In this document: piece after piece, positions 1-7,135 of the stretch
How the letters are laid out: each line of letters begins with the position of its first letter
Position numbering within the stretch: the first letter of the stretch is position 1
Assembly: GCA_945860375.1 (NCBI GenBank)
Contig: CAMAQR010000083.1
Location: 1-12,768 of the forward strand
Direction: 5' to 3'
DNA from: Pseudorhodobacter antarcticus
Lineage (GTDB): Bacteria; Pseudomonadota; Alphaproteobacteria; Rhodobacterales; Rhodobacteraceae
Length of the DNA stretch: 12,768 nucleotides
Position numbers and translations under genes: made by a program
The notes under the pieces: generated by a model
Seen by the model: the letters and a program-made list of their open reading frames with translations, nothing else
The model's database searches: none
What the model was told of the DNA's origin: nothing

Positions 1-1226
1 CCGAACTGCGCAAAGGCCGCCATTTCGCGGTACTGCGCCAGCTCCAGCTTCACCTTGCCGGCCACCGACTTCATGGCGTTGGTTTGCGCCGAAGAGCCCA
101 CGCGCGACACTGACAGACCGGTGTTCACGGCAGGACGGATGCCTTGGTAGAACAGTTCGCCTTCCAAGAAGATCTGCCCATCGGTGATCGAGATCACGTT
201 CGTGGGAATAAAGGCCGAAATATCCCCACCTTGGGTTTCGATGATCGGCAATGCGGTCAGCGAGCCTGAACCAAAGTCAGCGTTCAGCTTGGCCGAACGT
301 TCCAAAAGGCGCGAATGCAGGTAGAACACGTCGCCCGGGTAAGCCTCACGGCCCGGCGGGCGGCGCAGCAACAGTGACATCTGGCGGTACGCCACGGCCT
401 GTTTGGACAGATCGTCATAGATCATCAGCGCATGACGGCCATTGTCGCGGAAATACTCGCCCATGGCGGTCGCGGCAAAGGGGGCCAAGAACTGCATGGG
501 GGCCGGGTCAGAGGCGGTTGCGGCCACGATGATCGTATAGGCCATCGCGCCGGTTTCTTCCAACTTCTTCACCAACTGCGCCACGGTCGAGCGCTTTTGC
601 CCGATTGCGACGTAAATGCAGTAAAGCTTTTTGCCTTCATCGTCGCCAGCGGCGTCGTTGTAGACTTTTTGGTTCAAGATCGCGTCCAAAGCCACGGCGG
701 TTTTGCCGGTCTGACGGTCACCGATGATCAATTCGCGCTGGCCACGACCAATCGGGATCATGGCGTCAACGGCTTTCAGGCCGGTTGCCATGGGTTCATG
801 GACCGACTGGCGCGGGATGATGCCCGGTGCTTTCACGTCGGCCACACGGCGCTCGGCGAACACGATCGGGCCTTTGCCGTCGATCGGGTTGCCAAGGGCG
901 TCAACCACGCGGCCCAGAAGGCCGTCGCCGGCGGGCACGTCCACGATGGACTTGGTGCGCTTGACGGTGTCGCCTTCTTTGATGTCTTGGTCAGAACCAA
1001 AGATCACGACGCCGACGTTGTCGACTTCAAGGTTCAGCGCCATTCCGCGGATCCCGCCGGGGAATTCCACCATTTCACCGGCTTGGACATTGTCCAACCC
1101 GTGCACGCGCGCAATCCCGTCACCGACGGACAGCACGCGACCAACTTCTGCAACTTCGGCATCTTGGCCAAAGTTCTTGATCTGCGCCTTTAAGATCGCA
1201 GAGATTTCAGCAGCCTGGATTCCCAT
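1..1226 (-). CDS. atpA: F1 ATP synthase alpha subunit, N-terminal 408 residues (runs off the left edge)
   Basis: This is the regulatory, non-catalytic nucleotide-binding alpha subunit of the membrane-peripheral F1 sector, which makes ATP from the proton gradient. The translation begins [16 protein letters not shown] and contains the Walker A motif GDRQTGKTA near residue 170. It also has the [17 protein letters not shown] segment, the Walker B-like [12 protein letters not shown] and the SRVG arginine-finger region near the visible end. About 408 of the usual 510 or so residues are present; the C-terminal domain lies beyond base 1. The ATG start overlaps the atpH stop as TGATG, and a GAGG ribosome-binding site sits 7 bases upstream inside atpH, so the two are probably translationally coupled. 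In alphaproteobacteria the operon normally continues atpG-atpD-atpC, which would be off the window. No disruption was seen when the frame was read codon by codon. Confidence 0.97.
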   Translation of the reverse strand, partial: MGIQAAEISAILKAQIKNFGQDAEVAEVGRVLSVGDGIARVHGLDNVQAGEMVEFPGGIRGMALNLEVDNVGVVIFGSDQDIKEGDTVKRTKSIVDVPAGDGLLGRVVDALGNPIDGKGPIVFAERRVADVKAPGIIPRQSVHEPMATGLKAVDAMIPIGRGQRELIIGDRQTGKTAVALDAILNQKVYNDAAGDDEGKKLYCIYVAIGQKRSTVAQLVKKLEETGAMAYTIIVAATASDPAPMQFLAPFAATAMGEYFRDNGRHALMIYDDLSKQAVAYRQMSLLLRRPPGREAYPGDVFYLHSRLLERSAKLNADFGSGSLTALPIIETQGGDISAFIPTNVISITDGQIFLEGELFYQGIRPAVNTGLSVSRVGSSAQTNAMKSVAGKVKLELAQYREMAAFAQF

Positions 1227-1786
1227 CACCCAACCTCTTTCATTGCATTCTGGAGTGCCGCAAGCTTGGCCTTGACCGAGGTGTCCATCATGACCGAGCC
1301 GAGCTTTACGATTAGACCGCCGATGAGGGATTCATCGACGGAGATGTTCAATTTGACGTCTTTGCCAACGCGCGCTTTCAGCGTTTCGGCCAGTTTGGCG
1401 GCCTGATCGGCGGTCAGCTTGATGGCCGAAGTCACGTCAGCTGTCACTTCGCCCTTTTCGACGGCGATGCGGGCCTTCAGGTCGGCAACCAATTGCGGCA
1501 GCACGAACAAGCGGCGTTTGGACGCCATCAGGGCCAAGGTATTGGCGGTGGTGCTGGACAGTTTCATCGCGCTGGCCACGGCGGCCATGGCGCGGGCCTG
1601 ATCATCACGCGCCACAACGGGCGACGCGATCATCGCGGCAAGCTCGGGGCTTTCTGCCAGAGCAGCCCCCAAAGCATCTGCATCGGCCTCAAGAGACTTG
1701 AGGGCGTTTTCCTCTTTGGCAATCTCGAACAGGGCCTGCGCATAGCGCCCGGCAATGCCCAAGGAGATCGAAGCTGGTTCGGACAC
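1226..1786 (-). CDS. atpH: F1 ATP synthase delta subunit
   Basis: The delta subunit (OSCP homologue) ties the top of the F1 hexamer to the peripheral b-stalk. The frame is open further upstream, but the start is placed at the GTG at 1786, giving a 186-residue protein, the normal length for the family. A GGAAGGG ribosome-binding site lies 5 bases before it, and the protein opens with the expected [18 protein letters not shown] segment of the N-terminal helical domain. The C-terminal part carries the conserved [20 protein letters not shown] stretch followed by a final helix. It is the first gene of an atpHA(GDC) operon, as is usual for alphaproteobacteria, where F0 genes are encoded elsewhere. 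The stop overlaps the atpA start by one base. Confidence 0.95.
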   Translation of the reverse strand: MSEPASISLGIAGRYAQALFEIAKEENALKSLEADADALGAALAESPELAAMIASPVVARDDQARAMAAVASAMKLSSTTANTLALMASKRRLFVLPQLVADLKARIAVEKGEVTADVTSAIKLTADQAAKLAETLKARVGKDVKLNISVDESLIGGLIVKLGSVMMDTSVKAKLAALQNAMKEVG

Positions 1787-1791
1787 GTCAT

Positions 1792-1798
1792 CCCTTCC
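1792..1798 (-). promoter_or_regulatory. Ribosome-binding site of atpH
   Basis: GGAAGGG on the minus strand, 5 bases before the GTG at 1786. It decides the atpH start in favour of GTG over the longer open frame that continues to 1843. Confidence 0.6.
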
Positions 1799-1885
1799 GC
1801 GGTCTAGGCCCCTCCTGTGAACCGCCCTTGGGACAAGACCCATTTGCGGCGCATACGAAGGGGCATGCGTCTTTGATTTTGCGCG

Positions 1886-1914
1886 TCTCTAGCAGAGCTA
1901 ACGTCACCTCGCAA
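1886..1914 (-). promoter_or_regulatory. Candidate sigma-70-type promoter for the atp operon
   Basis: On the minus strand TTGCGA (1914-1909) is followed after 17 bases by TAGAGA (1891-1886). The spacing is ideal but each hexamer matches the consensus only partly, so this is a weak pattern-based call. It sits about 100 bases upstream of the atpH start codon, a reasonable place for the operon promoter. Confidence 0.3.
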
Positions 1915-2079
1915 CCGCCCTGACGAATGTTAGTACCGGAAAAGGATGCGGCGTTTGCGCCTGTTGCTGCAGGTCAACGGCATTTGTGCTGCGCCGCGGC
2001 GAGATGCTTTCCCCGCGATGCCCATTTGGCGACAACGCCGCCTTTTCTTGCCGGGAAGACCCTCACGATTCGCGATTCT

Positions 2080-2105
2080 GCCCGGCCAGCGCAGGCGGGC
2101 TGGGC
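2080..2105. repeat. GC-rich hairpin downstream of the methyltransferase gene
   Basis: GCCCGGCC pairs with GGCTGGGC (8 pairs including one G-T wobble) around a 10-base loop. It lies about 30 bases past the methyltransferase stop. No T-run follows on the minus strand, so it is not a standard intrinsic terminator, though it could still slow RNA polymerase or protect an mRNA end. Confidence 0.35.
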
Positions 2106-2135
2106 AAGAGGGACATCAGAGCGGGCAAAGGCCTG

Positions 2136-2906
2136 TCAGAGGCCATCCCGACTGACGGTCGTGTGCGGCGCGGGCACGGGTTGGCGCAAGCCCTCCAGTG
2201 CGGCGCGCAAAGGGCGGCGCACGGCGGTGGCAAGGTTGCCCCTTGTGGGGGCATAGACCTGTTTGGACGCCTCGACCATCAGCACGCCTCCGGCAAGCCA
2301 TGGCAGGCGACGGCCAAACCCCTCCCAGAAATTGGAGGTGCGCAGCCAGAAGCGGCCCTCGGACGGCGGGGCGAACAGGGCGGTCATGCTGCGTTCGGGC
2401 GTGAAGCCGTGCTTTTTCAACTGCGCCTCAAGCTGCCCGCCGGAGTAGGGATGGCCATAGCCAAAGGGGGTGCCATCGCGGCGCGCCCAAAGCCCCGCAC
2501 GATTGGGCACGATGAACAGGGCGCGGCCACCGGGGCCAAGGGCGCGGTGCGCCTCATCCAGCACGGCGGCGGGGTTTTCCGACGTCTCCAGCCCGTGCAT
2601 CAACACCAGCCGGTCAATGTGCCCCGTTGCCACCGGCCACAGGGTTTCTTCACAAAGAACCGACACGTTCTCCATCCCGGCAGGCCAAGGCATCACCCCT
2701 TGCGGGCCGGGCATCAGACCGATCACCCGCCGCGATTCCTGCAGATAGGGGCGCAGCAAGGGCACGGCAAAGCCAAAGCCCGCCACGGTTTGCCCCACCA
2801 TCGGCGGCCACAGATTGACAACCTGATCGCGGATGGCGCGCTGCGCCACCCGGCCCAACTGCGTGCGGTAATAGAAATTGCGCAGGTCCAGCACATCAAG
2901 ATGCAT
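2136..2906 (-). CDS. Class I SAM-dependent methyltransferase, substrate unknown
   Basis: This 256-residue protein looks like a Methyltransf_11-type enzyme that would transfer a methyl group from S-adenosylmethionine to an unknown acceptor. Residues 41-47 (VAGFGFA) correspond to the glycine-rich motif I. Residues 98-107 ([10 protein letters not shown]) correspond to the motif II/post-motif strand. Residues 121-136 give the typical [16 protein letters not shown] signature (LxPGG followed by a hydrophobic strand and P). Motif I is degenerate compared with the classic ExGxGxG, so SAM binding is inferred from the overall pattern. The ATG at 2906 is used; an AAGGA lies 12 bases upstream, a long spacing. 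The gene is divergent from the GFA gene, with only 61 bp between the two starts, so they share an upstream region. Its place next to gloB resembles an arrangement I recall from other Rhodobacterales, but I cannot name a substrate. Confidence 0.85.
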   Translation of the reverse strand: MHLDVLDLRNFYYRTQLGRVAQRAIRDQVVNLWPPMVGQTVAGFGFAVPLLRPYLQESRRVIGLMPGPQGVMPWPAGMENVSVLCEETLWPVATGHIDRLVLMHGLETSENPAAVLDEAHRALGPGGRALFIVPNRAGLWARRDGTPFGYGHPYSGGQLEAQLKKHGFTPERSMTALFAPPSEGRFWLRTSNFWEGFGRRLPWLAGGVLMVEASKQVYAPTRGNLATAVRRPLRAALEGLRQPVPAPHTTVSRDGL

Positions 2907-2940
2907 TGCGGGGGGCGGTCCTTGGGGTCACATTGCACGG

Positions 2941-2946
2941 ATCATA
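2941..2946 (-). promoter_or_regulatory. Possible -10 element for the methyltransferase gene
   Basis: TATGAT reads on the minus strand 34 bases before the methyltransferase ATG, within the 61-bp divergent intergenic region. It matches TATAAT at five of six positions, but no good -35 box stands at the right distance. This is a tentative call. Confidence 0.25.
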
Positions 2947-2967
2947 GCGCGCAGGAGCGGTAACGCC

Positions 2968-3384
2968 ATGGCAGATTGTAACCCACTCCGCGTGGCCGCC
3001 TGTGAATGCGGGTCGCTGATCCTGACAGTGACGGGCGCGCCGGTTCATGTTCATGCCTGCAGTTGCACGAAATGCCAGCGGTCCTCGGGCTCGGCGTTCA
3101 GCCTGTCGGCGTGGTTTGCCGAAAGCGGGGTGACGATTTCCGGCGCCTACACCACGTTTTTCTACAGCGCCGCCGAAGATCCCGCCCTGATATCGGGCTT
3201 TTGCCCCCGTTGCGGCGGCGGCAAGTTCTTTCGCACCGGCGCCTATCTGACGGGCTGCATCGGCCTGTCCGTCGGCAGCTTTGCTGACCCCGGTTTTCCA
3301 GCACCCGACCATTTCCATTGGTGGCCCGACCGCCCGCATTGGCTGGGCCTGCCGCTTGGGCCAAGAGTGTTGGACGGGAACTGA
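2968..3384 (+). CDS. GFA-family (glutathione-dependent formaldehyde-activating enzyme-like) zinc protein
   Basis: This 138-residue cytoplasmic protein has the full cysteine pattern of the GFA/CENP-V fold: CECG at residues 12-15, CSCTKC at 31-36 and CPRCG at 79-83. These normally hold two zinc ions. The founding member was described as adding glutathione to formaldehyde, but most family members have no proven reaction, so the substrate is open. The ATG at 2968 is chosen because AGGAG lies 10 bases upstream and because the first residues align with the usual family start; the longer open frame overlaps the divergent methyltransferase. gloB follows on the same strand after 78 bp, so the two could be co-transcribed. 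A link to glutathione chemistry would fit that neighbour. Confidence 0.88.
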   Translation: MADCNPLRVAACECGSLILTVTGAPVHVHACSCTKCQRSSGSAFSLSAWFAESGVTISGAYTTFFYSAAEDPALISGFCPRCGGGKFFRTGAYLTGCIGLSVGSFADPGFPAPDHFHWWPDRPHWLGLPLGPRVLDGN

Positions 3385-3462
3385 GCCCCCTGCAGCGTCC
3401 TTCACAGCATTGCGGCGCGTCTGGGTTTGGGTCATTCTGGGGCGAAACCGAAAGGCAATCCC

Positions 3463-4230
3463 ATGGCGTTGACGCTGATCACCATTCCCTGCCTGAAGGA
3501 CAACTACGCCTATCTGATAAACGATGCGGCAACGGGTCGGACGGCGGTGGTGGATGTGCCGGACGCCGCGCCCATTCTGGCAGAGTTGGGCAAGCGCGGC
3601 TGGACGCTGACGGATATTTTGATCACGCATCATCACTGGGACCACATCGACGGCGTGGCCGCCTTGAGGGGGGCGACGGGGGCTGCGGTCTGGGGGGCGG
3701 CGGCGGACGCACACCGCCTGCCGCCTTTGGATCATGCCGTGCAAGAAGGTGACACCATCGCCCTTGGCACCGAAATGGGCCGTGTGATTGACGTGCCGGG
3801 GCATACGGTTGGCCACATCGCCTTTCATTTTCCGGCCTCGGCCCTTGCCTTCACCGCCGACAGCCTGATGGCGGGCGGGTGCGGGCGGCTGTTTGAAGGC
3901 ACGCCGGATCAGATGTGGGGCTCCTTGCGCAAACTTGCCGCCCTGCCCCCCGAGACGCTGATCTGTTCGGGCCACGAATACACCACGTCCAACCTTGCCT
4001 TCGCCGCGACCATCGAGCCTGCAAATGACGCATTGGCAGACCGCATCCGTCGCGTGGCACAGGCGCGCGCCGAAAACCGGGCGACAGTGCCCTCGCGGCT
4101 GTCAGAGGAATTGGCGACCAACCCTTTTCTGCGCGCGGGTCTGCCCCATATAAGGGCAAGCCTTGGGGTGCCCGACGCAACCGATGCGGAAACCTTCGCC
4201 CAAATTCGCGCCCGCAAGGACATGTTCTGA
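3463..4230 (+). CDS. gloB: Hydroxyacylglutathione hydrolase (glyoxalase II)
   Basis: Glyoxalase II hydrolyses S-D-lactoylglutathione to D-lactate and glutathione, the second step of methylglyoxal detoxification in the cytoplasm. The 255-residue protein has the metallo-beta-lactamase metal-binding motif THHHWDH at residues 55-61 (H56, H58, D60, H61). The remaining ligands are H114 (VPGHTVGH), D133 (FTADSL) and H171 (SGHEYT). The family-specific GGCGRLFEG segment follows D133, and a C-terminal helical domain with NPFLR and the RARKDMF end completes the usual length. The ATG at 3463 has AAAGG 7 bases upstream and the typical MALTLITIPCLKDNYAYL opening. No truncation or missing ligand is seen. 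It lies downstream of the GFA gene on the same strand. Confidence 0.96.
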   Translation: MALTLITIPCLKDNYAYLINDAATGRTAVVDVPDAAPILAELGKRGWTLTDILITHHHWDHIDGVAALRGATGAAVWGAAADAHRLPPLDHAVQEGDTIALGTEMGRVIDVPGHTVGHIAFHFPASALAFTADSLMAGGCGRLFEGTPDQMWGSLRKLAALPPETLICSGHEYTTSNLAFAATIEPANDALADRIRRVAQARAENRATVPSRLSEELATNPFLRAGLPHIRASLGVPDATDAETFAQIRARKDMF

Positions 4231-4401
4231 GCGCAATCAGCCACCCTGCCATCACATTTTGTGTGACTTGCCAAAAGAAACCGAGATCTTGCCCGATTAG
4301 GGCTTGAAGATCGGCAAATAAAACCGATCCTTTACTTTATGAGGCCATGGTTGAACGGGGCCACCAGCCCGTCCGACCCGCAGGACAGGAGCACGAAAAA
4401 A
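4231..4401 (+). promoter_or_regulatory. gloB-clpA intergenic region with dyad and candidate promoter
   Basis: This 171-bp stretch holds a perfect 6-bp inverted repeat, GATCGG (4309-4314) and CCGATC (4324-4329), with a 9-base A-rich loop and a T-rich run just after. An overlapping alternative dyad is also possible, because TTGCCCGAT about 20 bases upstream can pair with ATCGGCAA. CTTGAAG (4303-4309) followed after 14 bases by CCGATCC loosely resembles a heat-shock sigma-32 promoter. The hairpin with its T-rich tail could instead be a weak gloB terminator. Which reading is correct cannot be decided from sequence alone. Confidence 0.35.
4387..4391 (+). promoter_or_regulatory. Ribosome-binding site that fixes the clpA start
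   Basis: AGGAG lies 10 bases before the GTG at 4402. It favours that GTG over the in-frame ATG at 4339, which would add 21 residues that look unlike the ClpA N-domain. Confidence 0.6.
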
Positions 4402-6720
4402 GTGCCATCATTCTCGACCACCCTAGAACAAGCCATCCACGGCGCGCTGGCGCTTGCCAATGCCCGCCGCCACGAACTCGCAACGCTGGAGCATCTGCTG
4501 CTGTCGTTGATCGACGAACCCGACGCCACCCGCGTGCTGAAGGCATGTTCGGTCAATCTGGACGAATTGCGCAAAACCCTGATTGATTTCATTGACGATG
4601 ATCTGTCGACGTTGGTGACAGATGTCGAGGGTTCCGAAGCCGTGCCGACTGCCGCGTTTCAGCGCGTGATCCAGCGCGCGGCGATCCATGTGCAATCGTC
4701 GGGCCGGACCGAAGTGACCGGGGCGAATGTGCTGGTTGCGATCTTTGCCGAACGCGAATCGAACGCGGCTTATTTCCTGCAAGAGCAGGATATGACCCGT
4801 TATGACGCGGTGAATTTCATCGCCCATGGCGTCGCCAAAGACCCATCCTTTGGTGAGGCGCGGCCGATCACAGGGGCTGAAGAACACCATGAGACACCGA
4901 AAGCCGAGGCTGGTGAGGCCAAGGAATCCGCGCTGTCCAAATATTGTGTCGATCTGAACGTCAAGGCGCGCAAGGGCGAGGTTGACCCTTTGATCGGGCG
5001 CGAAGCCGAAGTTGAACGCTGCATTCAGGTCCTGTGCCGCCGTCGCAAGAACAACCCGCTGTTGGTGGGAGATCCGGGCGTCGGCAAGACCGCCATCGCG
5101 GAAGGTCTGGCGCGCAAGATCGTGGACGGCGAAACGCCGGACATTTTGGCACGCGCGACGATTTTCTCTTTGGATATGGGGGCTTTGCTGGCAGGCACCC
5201 GTTATCGCGGCGACTTTGAAGAACGTCTGAAAGCCGTGGTCAAAGAGATCGAAGATCACCCCGATGCGATCTTGTTCATCGACGAAATCCACACCGTGAT
5301 CGGTGCGGGGGCCACATCGGGCGGCGCGATGGATGCGTCAAACCTGCTGAAACCGGCGTTGCAGGGCGGCAAGCTGCGCTGCATGGGGTCCACGACCTAC
5401 AAAGAGTTCCGGCAGCACTTTGAAAAGGACCGTGCCCTGTCGCGGCGGTTCCAGAAGATCGATGTGAATGAACCTTCGGTGCCGGATGCGATCAAGATCC
5501 TGATGGGTTTGAAGCCGCATTTCGAAGAACACCACGACCTGCGCTACACCAACGACGCGATCAAATCGGCGGTGGAACTGGCGGCGCGGTATATCCACGA
5601 CCGCAAATTGCCCGATTCGGCCATTGATGTGATCGACGAGGCCGGGGCGGCGCAGCATCTGCTGTCCGATTCCAAGCGGCGCAAGTCCTTGGGCGTGAAG
5701 GAGATTGAGGCCGTGGTTGCCAAAATCGCCCGCATCCCGCCAAAATCGGTGTCAAAGGATGATGCCGAAACCCTGCGCGATTTGGAAAAGTCGTTGAAAC
5801 GGGCGGTGTTTGGGCAGGACAAAGCGGTTGAGGCGCTGTGTTCGGCGATCAAACTGGCCCGCGCTGGCCTGCGTGAACCGGAAAAGCCCATTGGCAACTA
5901 TCTGTTCGCCGGGCCAACGGGTGTCGGTAAAACCGAAGTGGCCAAGCAATTGGCGTCATCTTTGGGCGTGAAACTGCTGCGTTTCGACATGTCGGAGTAC
6001 ATGGAGAAACATGCGGTTTCCCGTCTGATCGGTGCGCCTCCGGGCTATGTCGGCTTTGATCAGGGCGGCATGTTGACCGACGGCGTCGATCAGGACCCGC
6101 ATTGTGTGTTGTTGCTGGATGAGATGGAAAAGGCGCACCCGGATGTCTACAACATCCTGTTGCAGGTGATGGACCACGGCAAGCTGACCGACCACAACGG
6201 CCGGACAGTGGATTTCCGCAACGTGATCCTGATCATGACATCGAACGCCGGCGCGTCCGAGATGTCGAAAGAGGCGATCGGCTTTGGCCGCGCGCGTCGG
6301 ACGGGCGAAGACACTGCGGCGATCGAGCGGACGTTCACACCCGAATTCCGCAACCGTCTGGACGCGGTGATTTCCTTTGCAGCGCTTGGCAAAGAGGTGA
6401 TCATGCAGGTGGTGACGAAGTTCGTCCTTCAACTTGAAGCGCAGCTTTTGGACCGCAACGTCCACATCGACCTCACGCCCGAGGCCGCCGCTTGGCTGGG
6501 GGATGCCGGCTATGATGAAAAGATGGGCGCGCGGCCTTTGGGCCGGGTGATCCAAGAGCACATCAAGAAACCGCTGGCCGAGGAGTTGTTGTTCGGCAAG
6601 TTGACCAAGGGCGGCACCGTGCGTGTGGGTGTCAAGGACGGCGCATTGGCACTGACCTATGAAGAGCCGGAAAAACCCCGCCTCACCCGGCAAAAACCGC
6701 CGCTCTTGACGGCGGAGTGA
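4402..6720 (+). CDS. clpA: ATP-dependent Clp protease ATP-binding subunit ClpA
   Basis: ClpA is the hexameric double-ring AAA+ unfoldase that feeds N-degron and adaptor-delivered proteins into ClpP. The 772-residue protein starts at a GTG, and the N-domain opens with PSFSTTLEQAIHGALALANA. The D1 ring has Walker A GDPGVGKT at 223-230 and Walker B with D294/E295. The D2 ring has Walker A GPTGVGKT at 504-511 and Walker B with D573/E574, followed by a C-terminal D2-small domain. The short linker without a ClpB-type middle coiled coil separates it from ClpB. IGF at 626-628 is the expected ClpP-docking loop tripeptide (IGL in E. coli). No clpS lies beside it here, so the adaptor gene would be elsewhere. 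The gene stands alone between an upstream dyad and a strong terminator, so it is probably monocistronic. Confidence 0.96.
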   Translation: MPSFSTTLEQAIHGALALANARRHELATLEHLLLSLIDEPDATRVLKACSVNLDELRKTLIDFIDDDLSTLVTDVEGSEAVPTAAFQRVIQRAAIHVQSSGRTEVTGANVLVAIFAERESNAAYFLQEQDMTRYDAVNFIAHGVAKDPSFGEARPITGAEEHHETPKAEAGEAKESALSKYCVDLNVKARKGEVDPLIGREAEVERCIQVLCRRRKNNPLLVGDPGVGKTAIAEGLARKIVDGETPDILARATIFSLDMGALLAGTRYRGDFEERLKAVVKEIEDHPDAILFIDEIHTVIGAGATSGGAMDASNLLKPALQGGKLRCMGSTTYKEFRQHFEKDRALSRRFQKIDVNEPSVPDAIKILMGLKPHFEEHHDLRYTNDAIKSAVELAARYIHDRKLPDSAIDVIDEAGAAQHLLSDSKRRKSLGVKEIEAVVAKIARIPPKSVSKDDAETLRDLEKSLKRAVFGQDKAVEALCSAIKLARAGLREPEKPIGNYLFAGPTGVGKTEVAKQLASSLGVKLLRFDMSEYMEKHAVSRLIGAPPGYVGFDQGGMLTDGVDQDPHCVLLLDEMEKAHPDVYNILLQVMDHGKLTDHNGRTVDFRNVILIMTSNAGASEMSKEAIGFGRARRTGEDTAAIERTFTPEFRNRLDAVISFAALGKEVIMQVVTKFVLQLEAQLLDRNVHIDLTPEAAAWLGDAGYDEKMGARPLGRVIQEHIKKPLAEELLFGKLTKGGTVRVGVKDGALALTYEEPEKPRLTRQKPPLLTAE

Positions 6721-6727
6721 ACCAAGA

Positions 6728-6752
6728 CCCCCGCCAATGGCGGGGGTTTTTT
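6728..6752 (+). terminator. Intrinsic terminator of clpA
   Basis: CCCCCGCC and GGCGGGGG form a perfect 8-bp stem with an AAT loop, followed directly by six T. It begins 8 bases after the clpA stop. On the opposite strand the hairpin is followed by a less T-rich tail (TCTTGGTT), so it may also weakly stop transcription arriving from the convergent minus-strand operon. Confidence 0.93.
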
Positions 6753-6770
6753 CGTGACGCGGGGCGGCGT

Positions 6771-7100
6771 TTATTTGATGAGCCCGTCTTTGACTGCGTC
6801 GAGCATCTTGTGAAACAGGAATGACCCCACCACCACCTGTTTGTCTGGGTCGAGCCAGCGCAGTTTGGCAATCACTTGCGCTTCGTAGGGAAATATCCGC
6901 TACGGGAAAATGCCTGCGTCCCCTTCATCGAGGTCGCCCCATTTTTCTTTGCCCGACAGAACCTTGTGACTCGATGCGACCAAGATCTGGTCATTCTGGA
7001 TGCATTCGATCCAGTTGCGAAACTCTGCGCGGGTGATTTGCACCTGTCTGCGATCCCGTCCAAGGTGGGTTTCGAAGATGACTTCGGCGTCTTGATGCAT
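6771..7100 (-). pseudogene. Small hypothetical gene split by an in-frame TAG, third in the channel operon
   Basis: From the ATG at 7100 the frame reads 66 codons (MHQDAEVIFETHLGRDRRQV onward, ending DAGIFP), meets TAG at 6902-6900, then continues in the same frame for 42 codons to a TAA at 6771. The second part (YEAQVIAKLRWLDPDKQVVV onward, ending KDGLIK) has normal protein composition, so the intact product was probably about 109 residues. A single change such as CAG to TAG would explain the stop. I do not recognise the family; there is no signal peptide or membrane segment and it looks soluble. The gene starts 35 bp after the MotB-like gene on the same strand, with GGGA 7 bases before the ATG, so it reads as the last gene of that operon. 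Alternatives are a genuine 66-residue protein, a sequencing error, or stop-codon readthrough. Confidence 0.6.
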
Positions 7101-7135
7101 GTTTGATCCCGTATCGAGCTGTCCGCCGACTTCCC

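Larger units (their letters stand above)
1787..2135. other. Gene-free stretch upstream of the atp operon
   Basis: About 350 bp between the stop of the methyltransferase gene and the start of atpH, both on the minus strand. I see no convincing protein in it: the open frames on either strand have no recognisable domain and overlap neighbouring genes in shadow frames. It should hold the atp promoter and leader. The leader from the candidate promoter to the atpH start would be about 95 bases. One GC-rich hairpin (2080-2105) lies near the methyltransferase end. Confidence 0.6.

Noticed and set aside
432..1193. A 253-codon plus-strand open frame opposite atpA
   Set aside because: atpA on the minus strand is unmistakable and fully open; the plus-strand frame has no recognisable motif.
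2896..3975. A 359-codon minus-strand frame opposite the GFA and gloB genes
   Set aside because: It is a shadow of two well-supported genes and overlaps both, with Arg/Gly/Gln-rich low-information translation.
4402..6720. ClpB rather than ClpA
   Set aside because: There is no long middle coiled-coil domain between the two AAA rings, the length is 772 rather than about 860-870, and an IGF ClpP-docking tripeptide is present.
6900..6902. The TAG as a programmed pyrrolysine codon
   Set aside because: No pyl genes or recoding context are visible, and pyrrolysine is not expected in this lineage; a nonsense mutation is simpler.
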